From NCBI RefSeq assembly GCF_000819765.1, contig NZ_CDBT01000020.1, forward strand, positions 57,228-121,227: a DNA stretch of 64,000 bases. Direction: 5' to 3'. The translations under genes and the position numbers were made by a program. Shown here one piece after another: positions 55,088 through 64,000 of the stretch. The notes beneath the pieces are model-generated. The model was not told the origin of the DNA, searched no databases, and saw only the letters and a list, made by a program, of their open reading frames with translations. Positions within the stretch are counted from its first letter, which is position 1. Each line of letters opens with the position of its first letter. The stretch comes from Aeromonas bivalvium. Lineage in GTDB: Bacteria > Pseudomonadota > Gammaproteobacteria > Enterobacterales > Aeromonadaceae.

Positions 55088-55309
55088 AACAGCCCTGTGC
55101 CCGGCTCCCCGAGTCCGGACACAGGTTGAGCGGCAAGATCGAGTCCATGGACCAGGCCTTGCCGCCTGCCGTCATGCTCGCCTCGCTCCCGTGGGATAGG
55201 GAGTCAGCAAGGCTGGACGCGCAGCCAGGGATGGGGGTCACCACCACACGAGCCAGGAAGGCACAGACAGGACGAGCGACATCTGTTTCCCCACCTTCCA
55301 GGACACACC

Positions 55310-56965
55310 ATGAATACCAGTACCATGACCATTGGCAAGAAGCTCAGCGCCGGCTTTGCCCTGCTCGGCCTGATGATGGCCTTCGTCGGCGGCTTCTCAC
55401 TGTTTGAATTCAGCAACATGAACCGGGCGGCCATCGGCTTCACCGACAGCATATTGCCCGCGGTCGTTCGCACCAGCGCCATCGGTGAGCGTGTCAATGA
55501 GTTGCGCCGCTATGAGCTGAATGTTTTCCTGGTGGCCAACGCCCCTCAGCAGCGGGCCCAGTACATCAGCATGAGGGAGCAGGCCTTCGGGCAGGTTGCC
55601 CAGCAACTGGCCCAGCATGACACCACCATCTGGGCGGAGGACGTGGCCGAGCGCCGCACCTTCGACACCGTCAAGGCCGATTGGGCCAGCTATGCGGCCA
55701 TGTATCAGCGGATCAAGCAGTTGCAAGAGCAAGGTCAGCTGGATCAGGCCCAGCAGCTGGTCATGGGGGAGGGGTTCACCCTCTATAGCCGGCTGAGCAA
55801 GTCGGTGGCCGAGCTCATCCAGATCAACCACGGCTATGCCAAGGTATCGCGCAAGGAAGTGGTCGCGGCCTATGATTCCGCCAAGCTGAGCGTCACCCTG
55901 GCCCTGCTGGTCGGCCTGGCGCTGGTGGTGGGCCTCTCCGTGGTGTTGACCCGTCAGATCCGCGATCCCCTCATCATGCTGGCCCGTCAGGCCCAGCGCA
56001 TCGCCAATGGCGAGCTGGGTCGCGGCGAGCTGCAGGAGTGGATCCGGGGTGGGCGTTTCAACCGCGACGAGCTGGGCCAGCTGGGGTCGGCCATCGACCG
56101 CATGCAGGGGTCGCTGGCGGACCTGGTGAGCGAGATAGCCGGCTCGGTGAGCCAGCTCAGCAGCGCGGTGGAGGAGGTGAGCGCCATCTCCGAGCAGTCC
56201 GCCAGCGGCATGGCCAGCCAGCAGAGTGAAGTGTCCCAGGTGGCCACCGCCATGAACGAGATGCAGTCCACCGTCAATGAGGTGGCTCGCAACACCACGG
56301 ACGCCATGAGCGCCGCCAAGGATGCCTCCCGCACCTCGACCCAGGGCAACCAGGTGGTGCGCAGCGCCATCGGCAGCATAGAGCAGGTCTCCCGGCAGAT
56401 AGAGCAGGCGGGGTCTGTGGTGTCGCAACTGGAAGCGGACAGCGCCAACATCAGCATGGTGCTGGACGTGATCCGCGGCATCGCCGAGCAGACCAACCTG
56501 CTGGCCCTCAATGCGGCCATCGAGGCGGCCCGGGCTGGCGAGCAGGGTCGCGGCTTTGCCGTGGTGGCGGACGAGGTGCGCAGCCTGGCCCAGCGCACCC
56601 AGGCTTCCACCGCCGAGATCAGCAAGATGATCGAGGTGTTGCAGGAGCGCACCGCCGAGGCCGGCAACGCCATGCAGCTGAGCCGTCAGCAGATGCAGGA
56701 GAGCGTCGGGCTGGCACGGGAAGCGGGGGACAGCATCGACAGCATCAACGGCGCCGTCACCGAGATCAGCGACATGAACACCCTGATCGCCACTGCCACC
56801 GAAGAGCAGAATGCGGTCACCGAGGAGCTCAACCGCAGCATAGTGAACATCCACAATGCCGCCGACGAGAACGCCCAGGGGGCCCAGCAGACCGCCCAGG
56901 CCTGTGTCGAGCTGAGCAAGCTGGCCAACAATCTGCACCAGATGACCCAGCGTTTCACCCTCTAA
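55310..56965 (+). CDS. Methyl-accepting chemotaxis protein (4-helix-bundle sensor)
   Basis: Chemoreceptor of 551 residues: membrane helix 1 (about 11-31), a periplasmic helical sensor of the 4HB_MCP type (about 35-190), helix 2 (about 190-212), HAMP (about 212-265) and a signalling domain whose hairpin tip reads [37 protein letters not shown]. No pentapeptide tether for CheR is visible at the end (MTQRFTL). The ligand is unknown. It has its own terminator. Confidence 0.93.
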   Translation: MNTSTMTIGKKLSAGFALLGLMMAFVGGFSLFEFSNMNRAAIGFTDSILPAVVRTSAIGERVNELRRYELNVFLVANAPQQRAQYISMREQAFGQVAQQLAQHDTTIWAEDVAERRTFDTVKADWASYAAMYQRIKQLQEQGQLDQAQQLVMGEGFTLYSRLSKSVAELIQINHGYAKVSRKEVVAAYDSAKLSVTLALLVGLALVVGLSVVLTRQIRDPLIMLARQAQRIANGELGRGELQEWIRGGRFNRDELGQLGSAIDRMQGSLADLVSEIAGSVSQLSSAVEEVSAISEQSASGMASQQSEVSQVATAMNEMQSTVNEVARNTTDAMSAAKDASRTSTQGNQVVRSAIGSIEQVSRQIEQAGSVVSQLEADSANISMVLDVIRGIAEQTNLLALNAAIEAARAGEQGRGFAVVADEVRSLAQRTQASTAEISKMIEVLQERTAEAGNAMQLSRQQMQESVGLAREAGDSIDSINGAVTEISDMNTLIATATEEQNAVTEELNRSIVNIHNAADENAQGAQQTAQACVELSKLANNLHQMTQRFTL

Positions 56966-56982
56966 GCCTTGACCCATGGATG

Positions 56983-57016
56983 ACACAAGGCCCCGCCCAT
57001 CGGCGGGGTCTTGTGT
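56983..57016 (+). terminator. Terminator after the first chemoreceptor
   Basis: 15-bp stem (ACACAAGGCCCCGCC with GGCGGGGTCTTGTGT, one G-T pair), loop CATC, tail TTTGTG. Nearly identical to the terminator after the next chemoreceptor. Confidence 0.85.
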
Positions 57017-57190
57017 TTGTGATCGCCCGCACCGCGCCTGTCTGCCCCTTCGCCTACCGGATGGGGGGATGACAGGCCAGATGTTCGAATTCGCTCACAA
57101 AGATTATCTTTTTTTCGAGCAATTGTTTTGGGTGCTTGACTCAACCCATTATTATCATTGGCTTTTATCCTTACAGGCGCCACGTTCGTT

Positions 57191-59278
57191 ATGTTTCGTT
57201 CTATCAAGTATCAGGTGATGTTTTTTGCTGGCTGCATCCTGCTGGCCACCGTGCTCAGCGTCGTGGGGTTTGGTTACCTCTCCCTGGCCGGTATGCAGGA
57301 GAAGATCCAGCAGGAGAGCCACGACGCTGCCCGCCAGCAGGCCAGGCAGTGGCTGCTGACCCTGGCGGATGGGCAGGCGAGCGAGGTGGCGCGCTCCTTC
57401 GAGCTGGCGCTCGATGCCGGTGAAACCCTGGCGGCGCTGCTGGCGGGCAATGTCCATCAGCCAGCCCCCCTCGGCCGGGACGAGGTCACCGCCCTGCTCA
57501 AGGACATAGGGGATCGCAACCCGGATTTTCTCAGCATCTACAGTGGCTGGGAGGCAAATAGCTTCGACGGTCAGGATGCGCTCCATACCGGCAATGGCCG
57601 ACATAGCCAGGCATCGGGCAACTTCGCCCCCTACTGGAGCCGCGGGCCGGCCGGTTTTGGTCTCAAACCCCTGGGGGACTTCTACAGCAAGACGCCGAGC
57701 GACAACGGGATCCGGGCCTCCGAGTGGTATCTCTGCCCCCAGGAGAGCAAGGCCAGCTGCGCGGTCGACCCCTCCGTCTACCAGGTCAACGGTCAGCCCA
57801 CCCTGCTCACCTCCTTCGTGGTGCCTGTGCTGAACGGGGATCAATACCTCGGCATGGTGGGCATAGACTACTCCCTCAACTACCTGCAACGGCTGGCCGC
57901 CAACATCAGCCAGCGGGTGTTCGACGGCCAGGGCAGGGTGCGCATCATCAGCCCCATGGGCATCATAGCCGCCGACTCCCGCGATGGCGACGGGGTGGGG
58001 CAACGCTTGCAGGACTCGCCGTTGCTGGCGCAGCTGCAGCGCAGTGAAGCGGGCAGCGACGAGAGCGCCGATGGGCTGAGGGTCTTCGCCCCCATCCGCC
58101 TCAACAAGGTGAAGCAGGCCTGGGGGATCGCCATCGAGGTGCCGAACAGTGCCCTCTACGCCGACTATGAGCGGATGGCGCAGGCCCGTGCCGAGGCCTT
58201 TGGCAAGGGAGTCTGGACCCAGCTGATGGTGGGCATGCTGGTGGCGGGCGCCGGGCTGGCCGGGCTCGCCTTCGCGGCGGGGTCCATCTCCCGGCCGATG
58301 CAGCAGACGACTCGCATGGTGACGCGCCTCTCCAGCGCCGGAGGGGATCTGACCCAGCGGCTGACCCAGCACAGGCGCGACGAAACCGGGGTGCTGGCGG
58401 AGGGGATCAACCAGTTCGTCGCGACCGTGCAGGGCATAGTGACCGACACCGCCACCAGCGTGCACGAGTTGCAGCAGGCGGCGGCGAATTCGGCCCGCCA
58501 GGCCCAGCAGGGGCTGAGCAACAGCCAGCATCAGCTGGAGCAGGTGGAACAGGTGGCCACGGCCATCCATGAGATGTCATCGACCGCAGACTCTGTCTCC
58601 AGCAGTGCCCAGATCACGGCCCAGGCGGTGGATGAGACCCGCCATGCGGTGCACAAGGGACAGCAGGTGGTGAGCGCCTCGGCCAACGGCATCCGTCAGC
58701 TGAGTGCCCAGGTGAGCGAGGTGTCGGACAAGATCACCGCCTTGCAGCAGCAGGGGGTGCAGATTGGCAGCATCCTGGATGTGATCCGCACCATCTCGGA
58801 GCAGACCAACCTGCTGGCGCTCAACGCCGCCATCGAGGCCGCCCGGGCCGGCGAGCATGGTCGCGGTTTTGCCGTGGTGGCGGACGAGGTGCGCACCCTG
58901 GCCTCCAAGACCCGGGCCTCGACCCAGGAGATCCAGCAGATGATAGACAGGCTGCGGGACACCACGAGCGCCGCGGTCGACACCATGACCGAGGGTCGCC
59001 AGTTGAGCAGCCTGGCGCTGCGCGATGCCGAGCAGGCGGTGGGGGAGCTTGCGACCATAGTGCAGGCCGCCGACCGCATCCAGGACATGGCGACCCAGAT
59101 TGCGAGCGCCGCCGAGCAGCAATCCAAGGTGAGCGAGGAGATAAACCAGAACGTCAGCAACATCCACGAGCTGGCGAGCGCCTCCACCCGGGTGGCCCGG
59201 GAGCAGGATGCCCAGAGTCAGCAGATGCACGCTCTGACCGAGACGGTCATGAGCAAGCTGGGGCGCTTCCACTACTGA
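57191..59278 (+). CDS. Methyl-accepting chemotaxis protein (dCache-type sensor)
   Basis: Chemoreceptor of 695 residues: helix 1 (about 10-30), a large periplasmic double-Cache sensor (about 35-345, with the [17 protein letters not shown] and [20 protein letters not shown] segments), helix 2 (about 350-370), HAMP, and a signalling domain with [37 protein letters not shown]. dCache domains often bind amino acids; the ligand is not known. Start at 57191 ([12 protein letters not shown]); an in-frame ATG 33 bases earlier exists and the ribosome site is weak for both. Confidence 0.9.
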   Translation: MFRSIKYQVMFFAGCILLATVLSVVGFGYLSLAGMQEKIQQESHDAARQQARQWLLTLADGQASEVARSFELALDAGETLAALLAGNVHQPAPLGRDEVTALLKDIGDRNPDFLSIYSGWEANSFDGQDALHTGNGRHSQASGNFAPYWSRGPAGFGLKPLGDFYSKTPSDNGIRASEWYLCPQESKASCAVDPSVYQVNGQPTLLTSFVVPVLNGDQYLGMVGIDYSLNYLQRLAANISQRVFDGQGRVRIISPMGIIAADSRDGDGVGQRLQDSPLLAQLQRSEAGSDESADGLRVFAPIRLNKVKQAWGIAIEVPNSALYADYERMAQARAEAFGKGVWTQLMVGMLVAGAGLAGLAFAAGSISRPMQQTTRMVTRLSSAGGDLTQRLTQHRRDETGVLAEGINQFVATVQGIVTDTATSVHELQQAAANSARQAQQGLSNSQHQLEQVEQVATAIHEMSSTADSVSSSAQITAQAVDETRHAVHKGQQVVSASANGIRQLSAQVSEVSDKITALQQQGVQIGSILDVIRTISEQTNLLALNAAIEAARAGEHGRGFAVVADEVRTLASKTRASTQEIQQMIDRLRDTTSAAVDTMTEGRQLSSLALRDAEQAVGELATIVQAADRIQDMATQIASAAEQQSKVSEEINQNVSNIHELASASTRVAREQDAQSQQMHALTETVMSKLGRFHY

Positions 59279-59298
59279 TGGCGTCCTGATACGCACCA

Positions 59299-59326
59299 CA
59301 AGGCCCCGCCCATCGGCGGGGCCTTG
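59299..59326 (+). terminator. Terminator after the second chemoreceptor
   Basis: CAAGGCCCCGCC-CATC-GGCGGGGCCTTG, 12-bp perfect stem, tail CTGTTTCTG. Core and loop are the same as in the terminator at 56983. Confidence 0.85.
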
Positions 59327-59356
59327 CTGTTTCTGGCGATGTGGTGAATGGGGGCC

Positions 59357-59796
59357 GTCAGCTCAGGCCCACTATGTTGCCGTTGTCGCCGATGTCGATG
59401 TGGTGCGTCAGCTCAGGCCGACAATTTCTCCGTCATCGTCGATGTCGATATGGCGCTCAGGGAGGGCAAGCTGCCAGCCTGCGCGTCAGCTCAGGCCGAC
59501 GATATTCCCCTCATCGTCGATGTCGATATGGCGCTCAGGGAGGGCAGACTGCCAGCCTGCGCGTCAGCTCAGGCCGACAATTTCGCCGTCATCGTCGATG
59601 TCGATATGGCGCTCAGGGAGGGCAGGCTGCCAGCCTGCGCGTCAGCTCAGGCCGACAACATTCCCCTCATCGTCGATGTCGATGTGGCGCTCAGGAAGGG
59701 TAGGCTGCCAGCCTGCGCGTCAGCTCAGGCCGATGACATTCCCCTCATCGTCGATGTCGATATGGCGGTAGGCCGGCAGGCTGCCCAGGCCCGGCA
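59357..59796 (-). repeat. Tandem copies of the fhs 3' end (50 bp + 4 x 78 bp)
   Basis: GTCAGCTCAGGCC recurs at 59357, 59407, 59485, 59563, 59641 and 59719; steps are 50, 78, 78, 78 and 78. The last belongs to the real fhs stop. On the minus strand each unit encodes HIDID followed by variants (DEGNVIGLS real; DEGNVVGLS, DDGEIVGLS, DEGNIVGLS, DDGEIVGLS, and HHIDIGDNGNIVGLS outermost) and a TGA. The joining part RAGWQPALPER is nearly constant. 78 is a multiple of three, so all units share the fhs frame, each ended by a stop. Confidence 0.93.
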
Positions 59797-61459
59797 TGGT
59801 CATGACGGGGCCCGCCAGGGCATAGACGAAGCCTGCCCCCGCGCAGAGCTTCACCTCCTCGATGGGCACCTCGAAGTCCGTCGGCACGCCCTTCCTGGCC
59901 GGGTCATGGCTCAGGGAGAGCGGCGTCTTGGCCATGCAGACGGGCAGGTGATCCCAGCCCTCTGCCGAGAGCCTGGCCAGTTGCTGGCGCGCCTTGTCCG
60001 AGAGGGTGACGCCACGGCCACCATAGCCGCACTCCACCAGGGTGGCGAGCTTGGCGGCAAGGCTCATCTCATCGGGGTAGAGCAGCCTGATCTCACTGGG
60101 CTGCTCGCAGGCCGCCACCACGGCGTGAGCCAGATCCGCCGCTCCCGCGCCACCGTCAGTGAAGGCCCGGGAGAGGGCGACCCCGCAGGCGCCGGCGGCC
60201 AGCGCCTCGCGGGCCAGCAGATCCAGCTCGGCCTGGCTGTCGGTGGCAAAGCGGTTGATGGCAACCACCACGGGCACCCCATAACGGCGGGCGTTGTGGA
60301 TGTGCCAGGCGAGGTTGGCACACCCGGCTTTCAGGGTGGGCAGATCTTCCCCTTGCAGGCTGGCCGGCAACGGCTGGCCCGGCCTGATGTCCAGCAGGCC
60401 GCTGTTGGCCTTGAGGCCGCGCACCGTGGCCACCAGCACCACGCAGGCGGGGGCGAGGCCGGACTGGCGATACTTGATGTTGAAGTACTTCTCCAGCCCC
60501 ATGTCGGAGCCGAACCCCGCCTCGGTCACCACATAGTCGGCAAGGCCGAGAGCCATGCGATCGGCGATGACGGAGGAGTTGCCGTGGGCGATGTTGGCAA
60601 AGGGGCCGGCGTGAACCAGCACAGGGGTCTGCTCCGTGGTCTGCATCAGGGTGGGCTTGAGGGCGTCCTTGAGCAGCACCGTCATGGCCCCCGCCACTTC
60701 CAGCTGCTCGGCGGTGACGGGTTGGCCGCGAAGGTCGAGGGCGAGCTGGATGCGGCCGATGCGGGCGCGCAAGTCTTTCAGATCGCTCGCCAGCGCCAGA
60801 ATGGCCATCAGCTCGGAGGCGGCGGTGATGACGAAGCGATCGGGGCGCTCGACACCATCGGCGGGGCCCCCCTGGCCTAGGGTGAGATGACGCAGCGCCC
60901 GGTCGTTCATGTCCAGGGTGCGGGGCCAGAGGATATTGGCCGGGTCGATATCGAGGCGCACCAGGCCGGTGCTGGCGCTGAACCTGTCCCCGAGTTTGCG
61001 TTCATGGAACAGGCGGGCATCCAGGGCGGCAGAGGCCAGGTTGTGGGCCGCGCTGAGGGCGTGAAAATCCCCGGTGAGATGGAGGTTCATCTCCTCCATC
61101 GGCACCACCTGGGCCATGCCGCCCCCGGCGGCGCCCCCCTTGACCCCGAACACGGGGCCGAGACTCGGCTGGCGTATGGTGGCGATGCTGGACTGGCCTA
61201 TGTGGTTGAGCCCCATGGAGAGGCCGATCGTGGTGACCGTCTTGCCCTCGCCAAGGGGGGTGGGGGTGATGGCGCTCACCAGCACCAGTTTGCCGGGCTC
61301 GCGGGCGGGGGCGTGATGGAGCAGCGCGAGGTCGAGTTTGCCCTTGTAATGGCCGTGGGGGTGGAGATGGGCGGCCTTGATGCCGAGCTGCCCTGCCACC
61401 TCGGCGATGGGCAGGCGGGGGGACTGGCGGGAGATCTCGATATCGCTTAGCATCAGCAC
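59720..61459 (-). CDS. fhs: Formate-tetrahydrofolate ligase
   Basis: ATP-dependent enzyme of 579 residues forming 10-formyl-THF from formate. The P-loop TPLGEGKT (about 66-73), the [27 protein letters not shown] region broken by short linkers, and [18 protein letters not shown] are all family hallmarks. Length is slightly above the usual 555-560. Start at 61459 or six bases in (MLSDIEIS). Divergent from a small unknown gene. Its last codons are repeated five more times beyond the stop. Confidence 0.96.
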   Translation of the reverse strand: MLMLSDIEISRQSPRLPIAEVAGQLGIKAAHLHPHGHYKGKLDLALLHHAPAREPGKLVLVSAITPTPLGEGKTVTTIGLSMGLNHIGQSSIATIRQPSLGPVFGVKGGAAGGGMAQVVPMEEMNLHLTGDFHALSAAHNLASAALDARLFHERKLGDRFSASTGLVRLDIDPANILWPRTLDMNDRALRHLTLGQGGPADGVERPDRFVITAASELMAILALASDLKDLRARIGRIQLALDLRGQPVTAEQLEVAGAMTVLLKDALKPTLMQTTEQTPVLVHAGPFANIAHGNSSVIADRMALGLADYVVTEAGFGSDMGLEKYFNIKYRQSGLAPACVVLVATVRGLKANSGLLDIRPGQPLPASLQGEDLPTLKAGCANLAWHIHNARRYGVPVVVAINRFATDSQAELDLLAREALAAGACGVALSRAFTDGGAGAADLAHAVVAACEQPSEIRLLYPDEMSLAAKLATLVECGYGGRGVTLSDKARQQLARLSAEGWDHLPVCMAKTPLSLSHDPARKGVPTDFEVPIEEVKLCAGAGFVYALAGPVMTMPGLGSLPAYRHIDIDDEGNVIGLS

Positions 61460-61519
61460 CTCGTTGGCATGGACGTTTGACTATGCGACGGATTCTAGAG
61501 GAACCAAGAGGTCAGGCCA

Positions 61520-61924
61520 ATGAGCAATAACATCTTATCCCGGGATCGGGTCCCCATGCAGGAGCCGGTCGCCTTCGACCTCAATGCCCTCTATCACCCT
61601 CCCAAACGGCCCCTCACCGCCCTTGGCATCGTCAGCGCCGTCATGCCGCTGTTCGGCTTTGGCTGGCAGGCGATGACGGCGGATCCCGAGGGGCACTTTC
61701 GCTTCGAGGTGGAGCGGCGCATCAATCGCAACCGCCGCGACGAGGCCAACCTGGTCCTGCTGCTGCAACTGGCCGCCCTGCACGACTGCGGCGCCCTGAC
61801 GGTGACCCTGCCCTATCCCCTGGACGGGTCCCAGCTGGCGGAGATCCAGTCCCGGCTACCGCGCTGGCAGATCCAGTGCGATGGCACCCTGCTGCAGGCC
61901 CGCGCAGGGGCGGCGGTGCCCTAG
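61520..61924 (+). CDS. Hypothetical protein, 134 aa
   Basis: I do not recognise this protein. It opens MSNNILSRDRVPMQEPVAFD, has a moderately hydrophobic stretch at about 32-50 (LTALGIVSAVMPLFGFGWQ) that may be a weak membrane or buried helix, then a charged segment (RRINRNRRDEAN) and a Leu-rich C-terminal half that could be alpha/beta. It has a good ribosome site (AGGTC, weak) and is divergent from fhs by 60 bases. Codon use looks like the neighbours. The stop falls at the edge of the lysR-end repeats. Confidence 0.6.
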   Translation: MSNNILSRDRVPMQEPVAFDLNALYHPPKRPLTALGIVSAVMPLFGFGWQAMTADPEGHFRFEVERRINRNRRDEANLVLLLQLAALHDCGALTVTLPYPLDGSQLAEIQSRLPRWQIQCDGTLLQARAGAAVP

Positions 61925-62160
61925 CCTCCCATCATGGCTGCGGCCTGTCCCAGCACTGATGAGATATGTCCCAGTGCTGACGAGATATCTAGATGACGAG
62001 ATGATGGGAGCCCTTCCCAGCATGGCTGTGGTCTGTCCCCGTTCTGGGGAGGTAGCAGGATGATGAGAGCCCTTCCGATCATGGCTGTGGTCTGTCCTTG
62101 TTCTGGCAAGGTGGTGAGATGATGGGAGTCCTTCCCATCATGACAGTGGTCTATGGGTGT
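61925..62160 (-). repeat. Degenerate repeats of the lysR 3' end
   Basis: The end of the LysR gene (GGACAGACCACACCCATAG on the minus strand) recurs, diverged, as GGACAGACCACAGCCATG at two places (plus-strand equivalents near 62083-62100 and 62022-62040) and as GGACAGGCCGCAGCCATG near 61932-61950. GATGATGGGAG-type segments at 62000, 62059 and 62118 give two exact 59-base steps. All lie beyond the lysR stop. Confidence 0.82.
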
Positions 62161-63056
62161 GGTCTGTCCCAATAGTGGGGGGCGAGATAACGCTCCTGCA
62201 CGAACTCGATGAAGCAGCGCACCTTGGCCGAGACGAAGCGGCGGTGCGGATAGAGGGCGTAGAGCCCCACCTCCCCCTTGTCCCATTGGGGCAGCAGTGA
62301 CACCAGTTTCCCCTCCCGCAGCGCATCCCCCACGATGAAGGTGGGCTGCAATATGATGCCCTGATGGTCACAGGCGGCCCGGGTCAGGGCCACCCCGTTG
62401 TTGGCGCGAAGGGGCCCCTGGGGGCGCACGCTCACCTGCGCGCCAGCTCGCGTGAAGACCCAGTCCGGCTGGGTCAGGGTGTAGACGAGGCAGTCGTGCT
62501 CCTTGAGATCCTCCGGGGTCTGGGGGTTGCCCCTGCGTGCCAGGTACTCCGGGCTGGCGCACACCTCGAGCCGCATGCTGGCCAGGGGCTTGGCCACCAG
62601 GGAGGAGTCAGGCAGGTTGCCGATGCGCAGCGCCAGATCGAAGCCCTCTTCCACCAGGGCGACCCGCCGATCGCTGTACTCTATCTCCAGCTTGAGCTCG
62701 GGGAAGCGGGTGCGAAACAGCGGCAGGGCAGGGGAGAGGTGCAGGTAGCCAAAATCCATGGGCACCGACAGCTTGAGGGTGCCCTGGGGCTGCTGGTTGT
62801 TGCGGGTGAGCTGACTGTGGGTCTCCTCCAGCTCCGCCAGCAGGGCCTGGGAGCGCTGGTAGTAGAACTGGCCCGCCTCGGTGGGATTGACCTGGCGGGT
62901 GGTGCGTGACAGCAGCCGGGTGGAGAGGGACTCCTCCAGTTGCTGCATCAGCTTGGAGGTCATGGCGACCGAGATGCCGAGCTGGGCGGCGGCCCTGGTA
63001 AAACTCTGATGCTCTACCACCTTGATGAAGACGCGCATGGCGGCGATCTGATCCAT
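62151..63056 (-). CDS. LysR-family transcriptional regulator
   Basis: Regulator of 301 residues: N-terminal winged HTH (about 1-60, FTRAAAQLGISVAMTSKLMQQLEESL) and C-terminal LysR substrate-binding domain (about 90-295). The HTH and the DQIAAMRVFIKVVEHQSF opening fit the LTTR group that controls divergent neighbours, so yceI is the likely target. The protein ends HYWDRPHP; diverged copies of that end follow the stop. Confidence 0.92.
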   Translation of the reverse strand: MDQIAAMRVFIKVVEHQSFTRAAAQLGISVAMTSKLMQQLEESLSTRLLSRTTRQVNPTEAGQFYYQRSQALLAELEETHSQLTRNNQQPQGTLKLSVPMDFGYLHLSPALPLFRTRFPELKLEIEYSDRRVALVEEGFDLALRIGNLPDSSLVAKPLASMRLEVCASPEYLARRGNPQTPEDLKEHDCLVYTLTQPDWVFTRAGAQVSVRPQGPLRANNGVALTRAACDHQGIILQPTFIVGDALREGKLVSLLPQWDKGEVGLYALYPHRRFVSAKVRCFIEFVQERYLAPHYWDRPHP

Positions 63057-63070
63057 ATTCCACTCTCAGT

Positions 63071-63102
63071 TGATAATTATTTTAATAAATCACTGATTAT
63101 CA
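63071..63102. promoter_or_regulatory. Inverted repeat between lysR and yceI
   Basis: TGATAAT (63071-63077) and ATTATCA (63096-63102), 18-base AT-rich spacer, in the divergent gap. A plausible LysR-type operator; not an exact T-N11-A half-site pair. Confidence 0.5.
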
Positions 63103-63164
63103 CTCTCTCATGGTGGGTTAGCATCTGACAATCCCCCATCACGTTACTCACGAAGGAACGATAA

Positions 63165-63725
63165 ATGAAAATGACACCGCTTCTGCTGGCCTCCAGCCTG
63201 TTGATGACCATGCCGCTGATGGCCGCCGACTATGACGTGGATCCGGCACACACCACGGTGCAGTTCAAGGTGGGTCACCTTGGTTTCTCCGAGCTGGTGG
63301 GTCGTTTCAACACCTTCAGCGGCACCTTCTCCATGGACGATGCCAACCCTGCCGCCGCCAAGGCGAGCTTCGAGGTGGATGCCGCCAGCGTGGACTCCAA
63401 CCACGAGGCCCGCGACAAGCACCTGCGCAGCCCGGATTTCCTCGACGTCAAGCAATACCCCAAGATGAGCTTCGTCAGCTCCGCCTATGAAGGCACCAAG
63501 GACAAGGGCGTGCTCAAGGGCACCCTGACCCTGCACGGCGTCACCAAGGACGTGGCCTTCGATCTGGTCAAGATAGGGGAAGGCAAGGATCCCTGGGGCG
63601 GCTACCGCAGCGGCTTCAACGCCACCACCACCATCAAGCGCAGCGACTTTGGCGTGAACTACATGTTGCCGGGCATTCCGGACGAGATGAGCATCAACCT
63701 GTTTGTCGAAGGTGTGCGCAAGTAA
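63165..63725 (+). CDS. YceI-family periplasmic protein
   Basis: Protein of 186 residues with a signal peptide (MKMTPLLLASSLLMTMPLMAA, cleavage near 21) and a YceI lipocalin-like beta-barrel: YDVDPAHTTVQFKVGHLGFS, FNTFSGTFSMDD, HLRSPDFLDVKQYP and a later GFNATTTIKRSDFGVNY. Members bind isoprenoid lipids in the periplasm. Divergent from the LysR gene. The stop overlaps the ATG of the following ORF (TAATG). Confidence 0.92.
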   Translation: MKMTPLLLASSLLMTMPLMAADYDVDPAHTTVQFKVGHLGFSELVGRFNTFSGTFSMDDANPAAAKASFEVDAASVDSNHEARDKHLRSPDFLDVKQYPKMSFVSSAYEGTKDKGVLKGTLTLHGVTKDVAFDLVKIGEGKDPWGGYRSGFNATTTIKRSDFGVNYMLPGIPDEMSINLFVEGVRK

Positions 63726-64000
63726 TGGGCGCAGCACTCTTGCTACAAACCCTGGCGGCCCCTTTGGGGGCCGCTTTGCTGTCATGGCGCTGGCCACGAC
63801 TGGGGTATCTTTGGGATGCCCTGGCGCTCTGGCTGGTGGGCTGCCTGGTCGGAGGCACTTATCTGCTGCCGGTCAAGGCGTGGCAGTGGCTGCCGCTGAC
63901 CCTGCTGGTGGCGGCCATCGCCGCTCCCCTGGCCAACCGCTGGCTGGCCCTGGCACTCTTCGCCGGTCTCGGCGCCCTCATCTGGTGGCTGGGCTTTGCC
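63725..64000 (+). CDS. Partial membrane-protein ORF, cut by the window end
   Basis: Open for 92 codons from an ATG overlapping the yceI stop, with no stop before the edge. The translation is strongly hydrophobic: MGAALLLQTLAAPLGAALLS, then WPRLGYLWDALALWLVGCLV and TLLVAAIAAPLANRWLALAL, with three or four apparent membrane helices. Family not recognised. A GC stem that could terminate yceI lies inside its 5' end (63755-63774), so the true start might be later. Confidence 0.5.
   Translation, partial: MGAALLLQTLAAPLGAALLSWRWPRLGYLWDALALWLVGCLVGGTYLLPVKAWQWLPLTLLVAAIAAPLANRWLALALFAGLGALIWWLGFA
63755..63777 (+). terminator. Possible terminator after yceI
   Basis: GCGGCCCC / GGGGCCGC eight-bp stem with loop TTTG, followed by TTTGCT. 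It overlaps the 5' part of the next ORF. Confidence 0.45.

Noticed and set aside
59357-59796. CRISPR array
   Set aside because: The repeats are 78 bases, contiguous, without unique spacers, and clearly derive from the fhs end.
59348-60880. Plus-strand frame across the fhs repeats
   Set aside because: Its repeat-like protein (ACASAQAD...) follows only from the 78-base period; it runs on antisense through fhs.

Overview
This is a high-G+C gammaproteobacterial chromosome segment, most likely from Aeromonas or a close relative. The main evidence is a polar-flagellum locus in the order flgN-flgM-flgA / cheV-cheR / flgBCDEFGHIJKL with sigma-54 and sigma-28 promoters, the FlrA/FlrB/FlrC regulators, and a periplasmic nitrate reductase locus controlled by a NarQ/NarP-type pair. 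I see no prophage, insertion sequence, rRNA, tRNA or CRISPR array. The genus is an inference from gene order and protein resemblance.

Layout. 0-3.4 kb: an EamA-type exporter, a peptide-binding protein and YfcE phosphodiesterase. 3.4-17.9 kb: polar flagellar region, with flgN, flgM and flgA leftward and cheV, cheR and flgB-flgL rightward. 18-24.9 kb: an M-box (Mg2+) riboswitch and mgtE, then ppx and ppk1 leftward behind a three-repeat Pho box, gcvR, and a DUF2726/zinc-finger membrane protein. 25-30 kb: flrA, flrB, flrC and a Nif3/YbgI protein. 30-36 kb: signalling genes, namely a LuxU-sized HPt protein, YvcK, and a FIST sensor protein overlapping a hybrid histidine kinase, then a Lon-N-domain protein. 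36-54.9 kb: a nitrate and molybdenum block with narP-narQ, a Moco riboswitch and moaA, napFDABC, moaBCDE, modABC, then moeB-moeA and folE. A hydrolase and a chromosomal ParM/ParR-like actin pair sit inside this block. 55-64 kb: two chemoreceptors, fhs, a small unknown gene, a LysR regulator divergent from a YceI protein, and a truncated membrane-protein ORF at the edge.

How it works together. NapFDABC is a molybdenum enzyme. The block carries its sensor pair, molybdate uptake (ModABC) and most of molybdopterin synthesis (MoaA-E, MoeA, MoeB), with moaA under direct cofactor feedback. Flagellar genes follow a polar hierarchy: FlrA, then FlrB/FlrC with sigma-54 (flgB and flgF promoters), then sigma-28 (flgMN promoter). 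The chemoreceptors and CheV/CheR feed the same motility system.

Most unusual observations. (1) At seven separate gene junctions (flgB/flgC, flgI/flgJ, yvcK end, napB/napC, modA/modB, fhs end, lysR end) there are tandem, diverged copies of the end or start of the adjacent gene, 50-100 bp apart. They look like fossils of earlier alleles. Three of them form short ORFs that bridge two genes. (2) A ParM-like actin with a long ParR-like partner sits on what looks like ordinary chromosome. (3) There are two clear riboswitches and a three-repeat Pho box.
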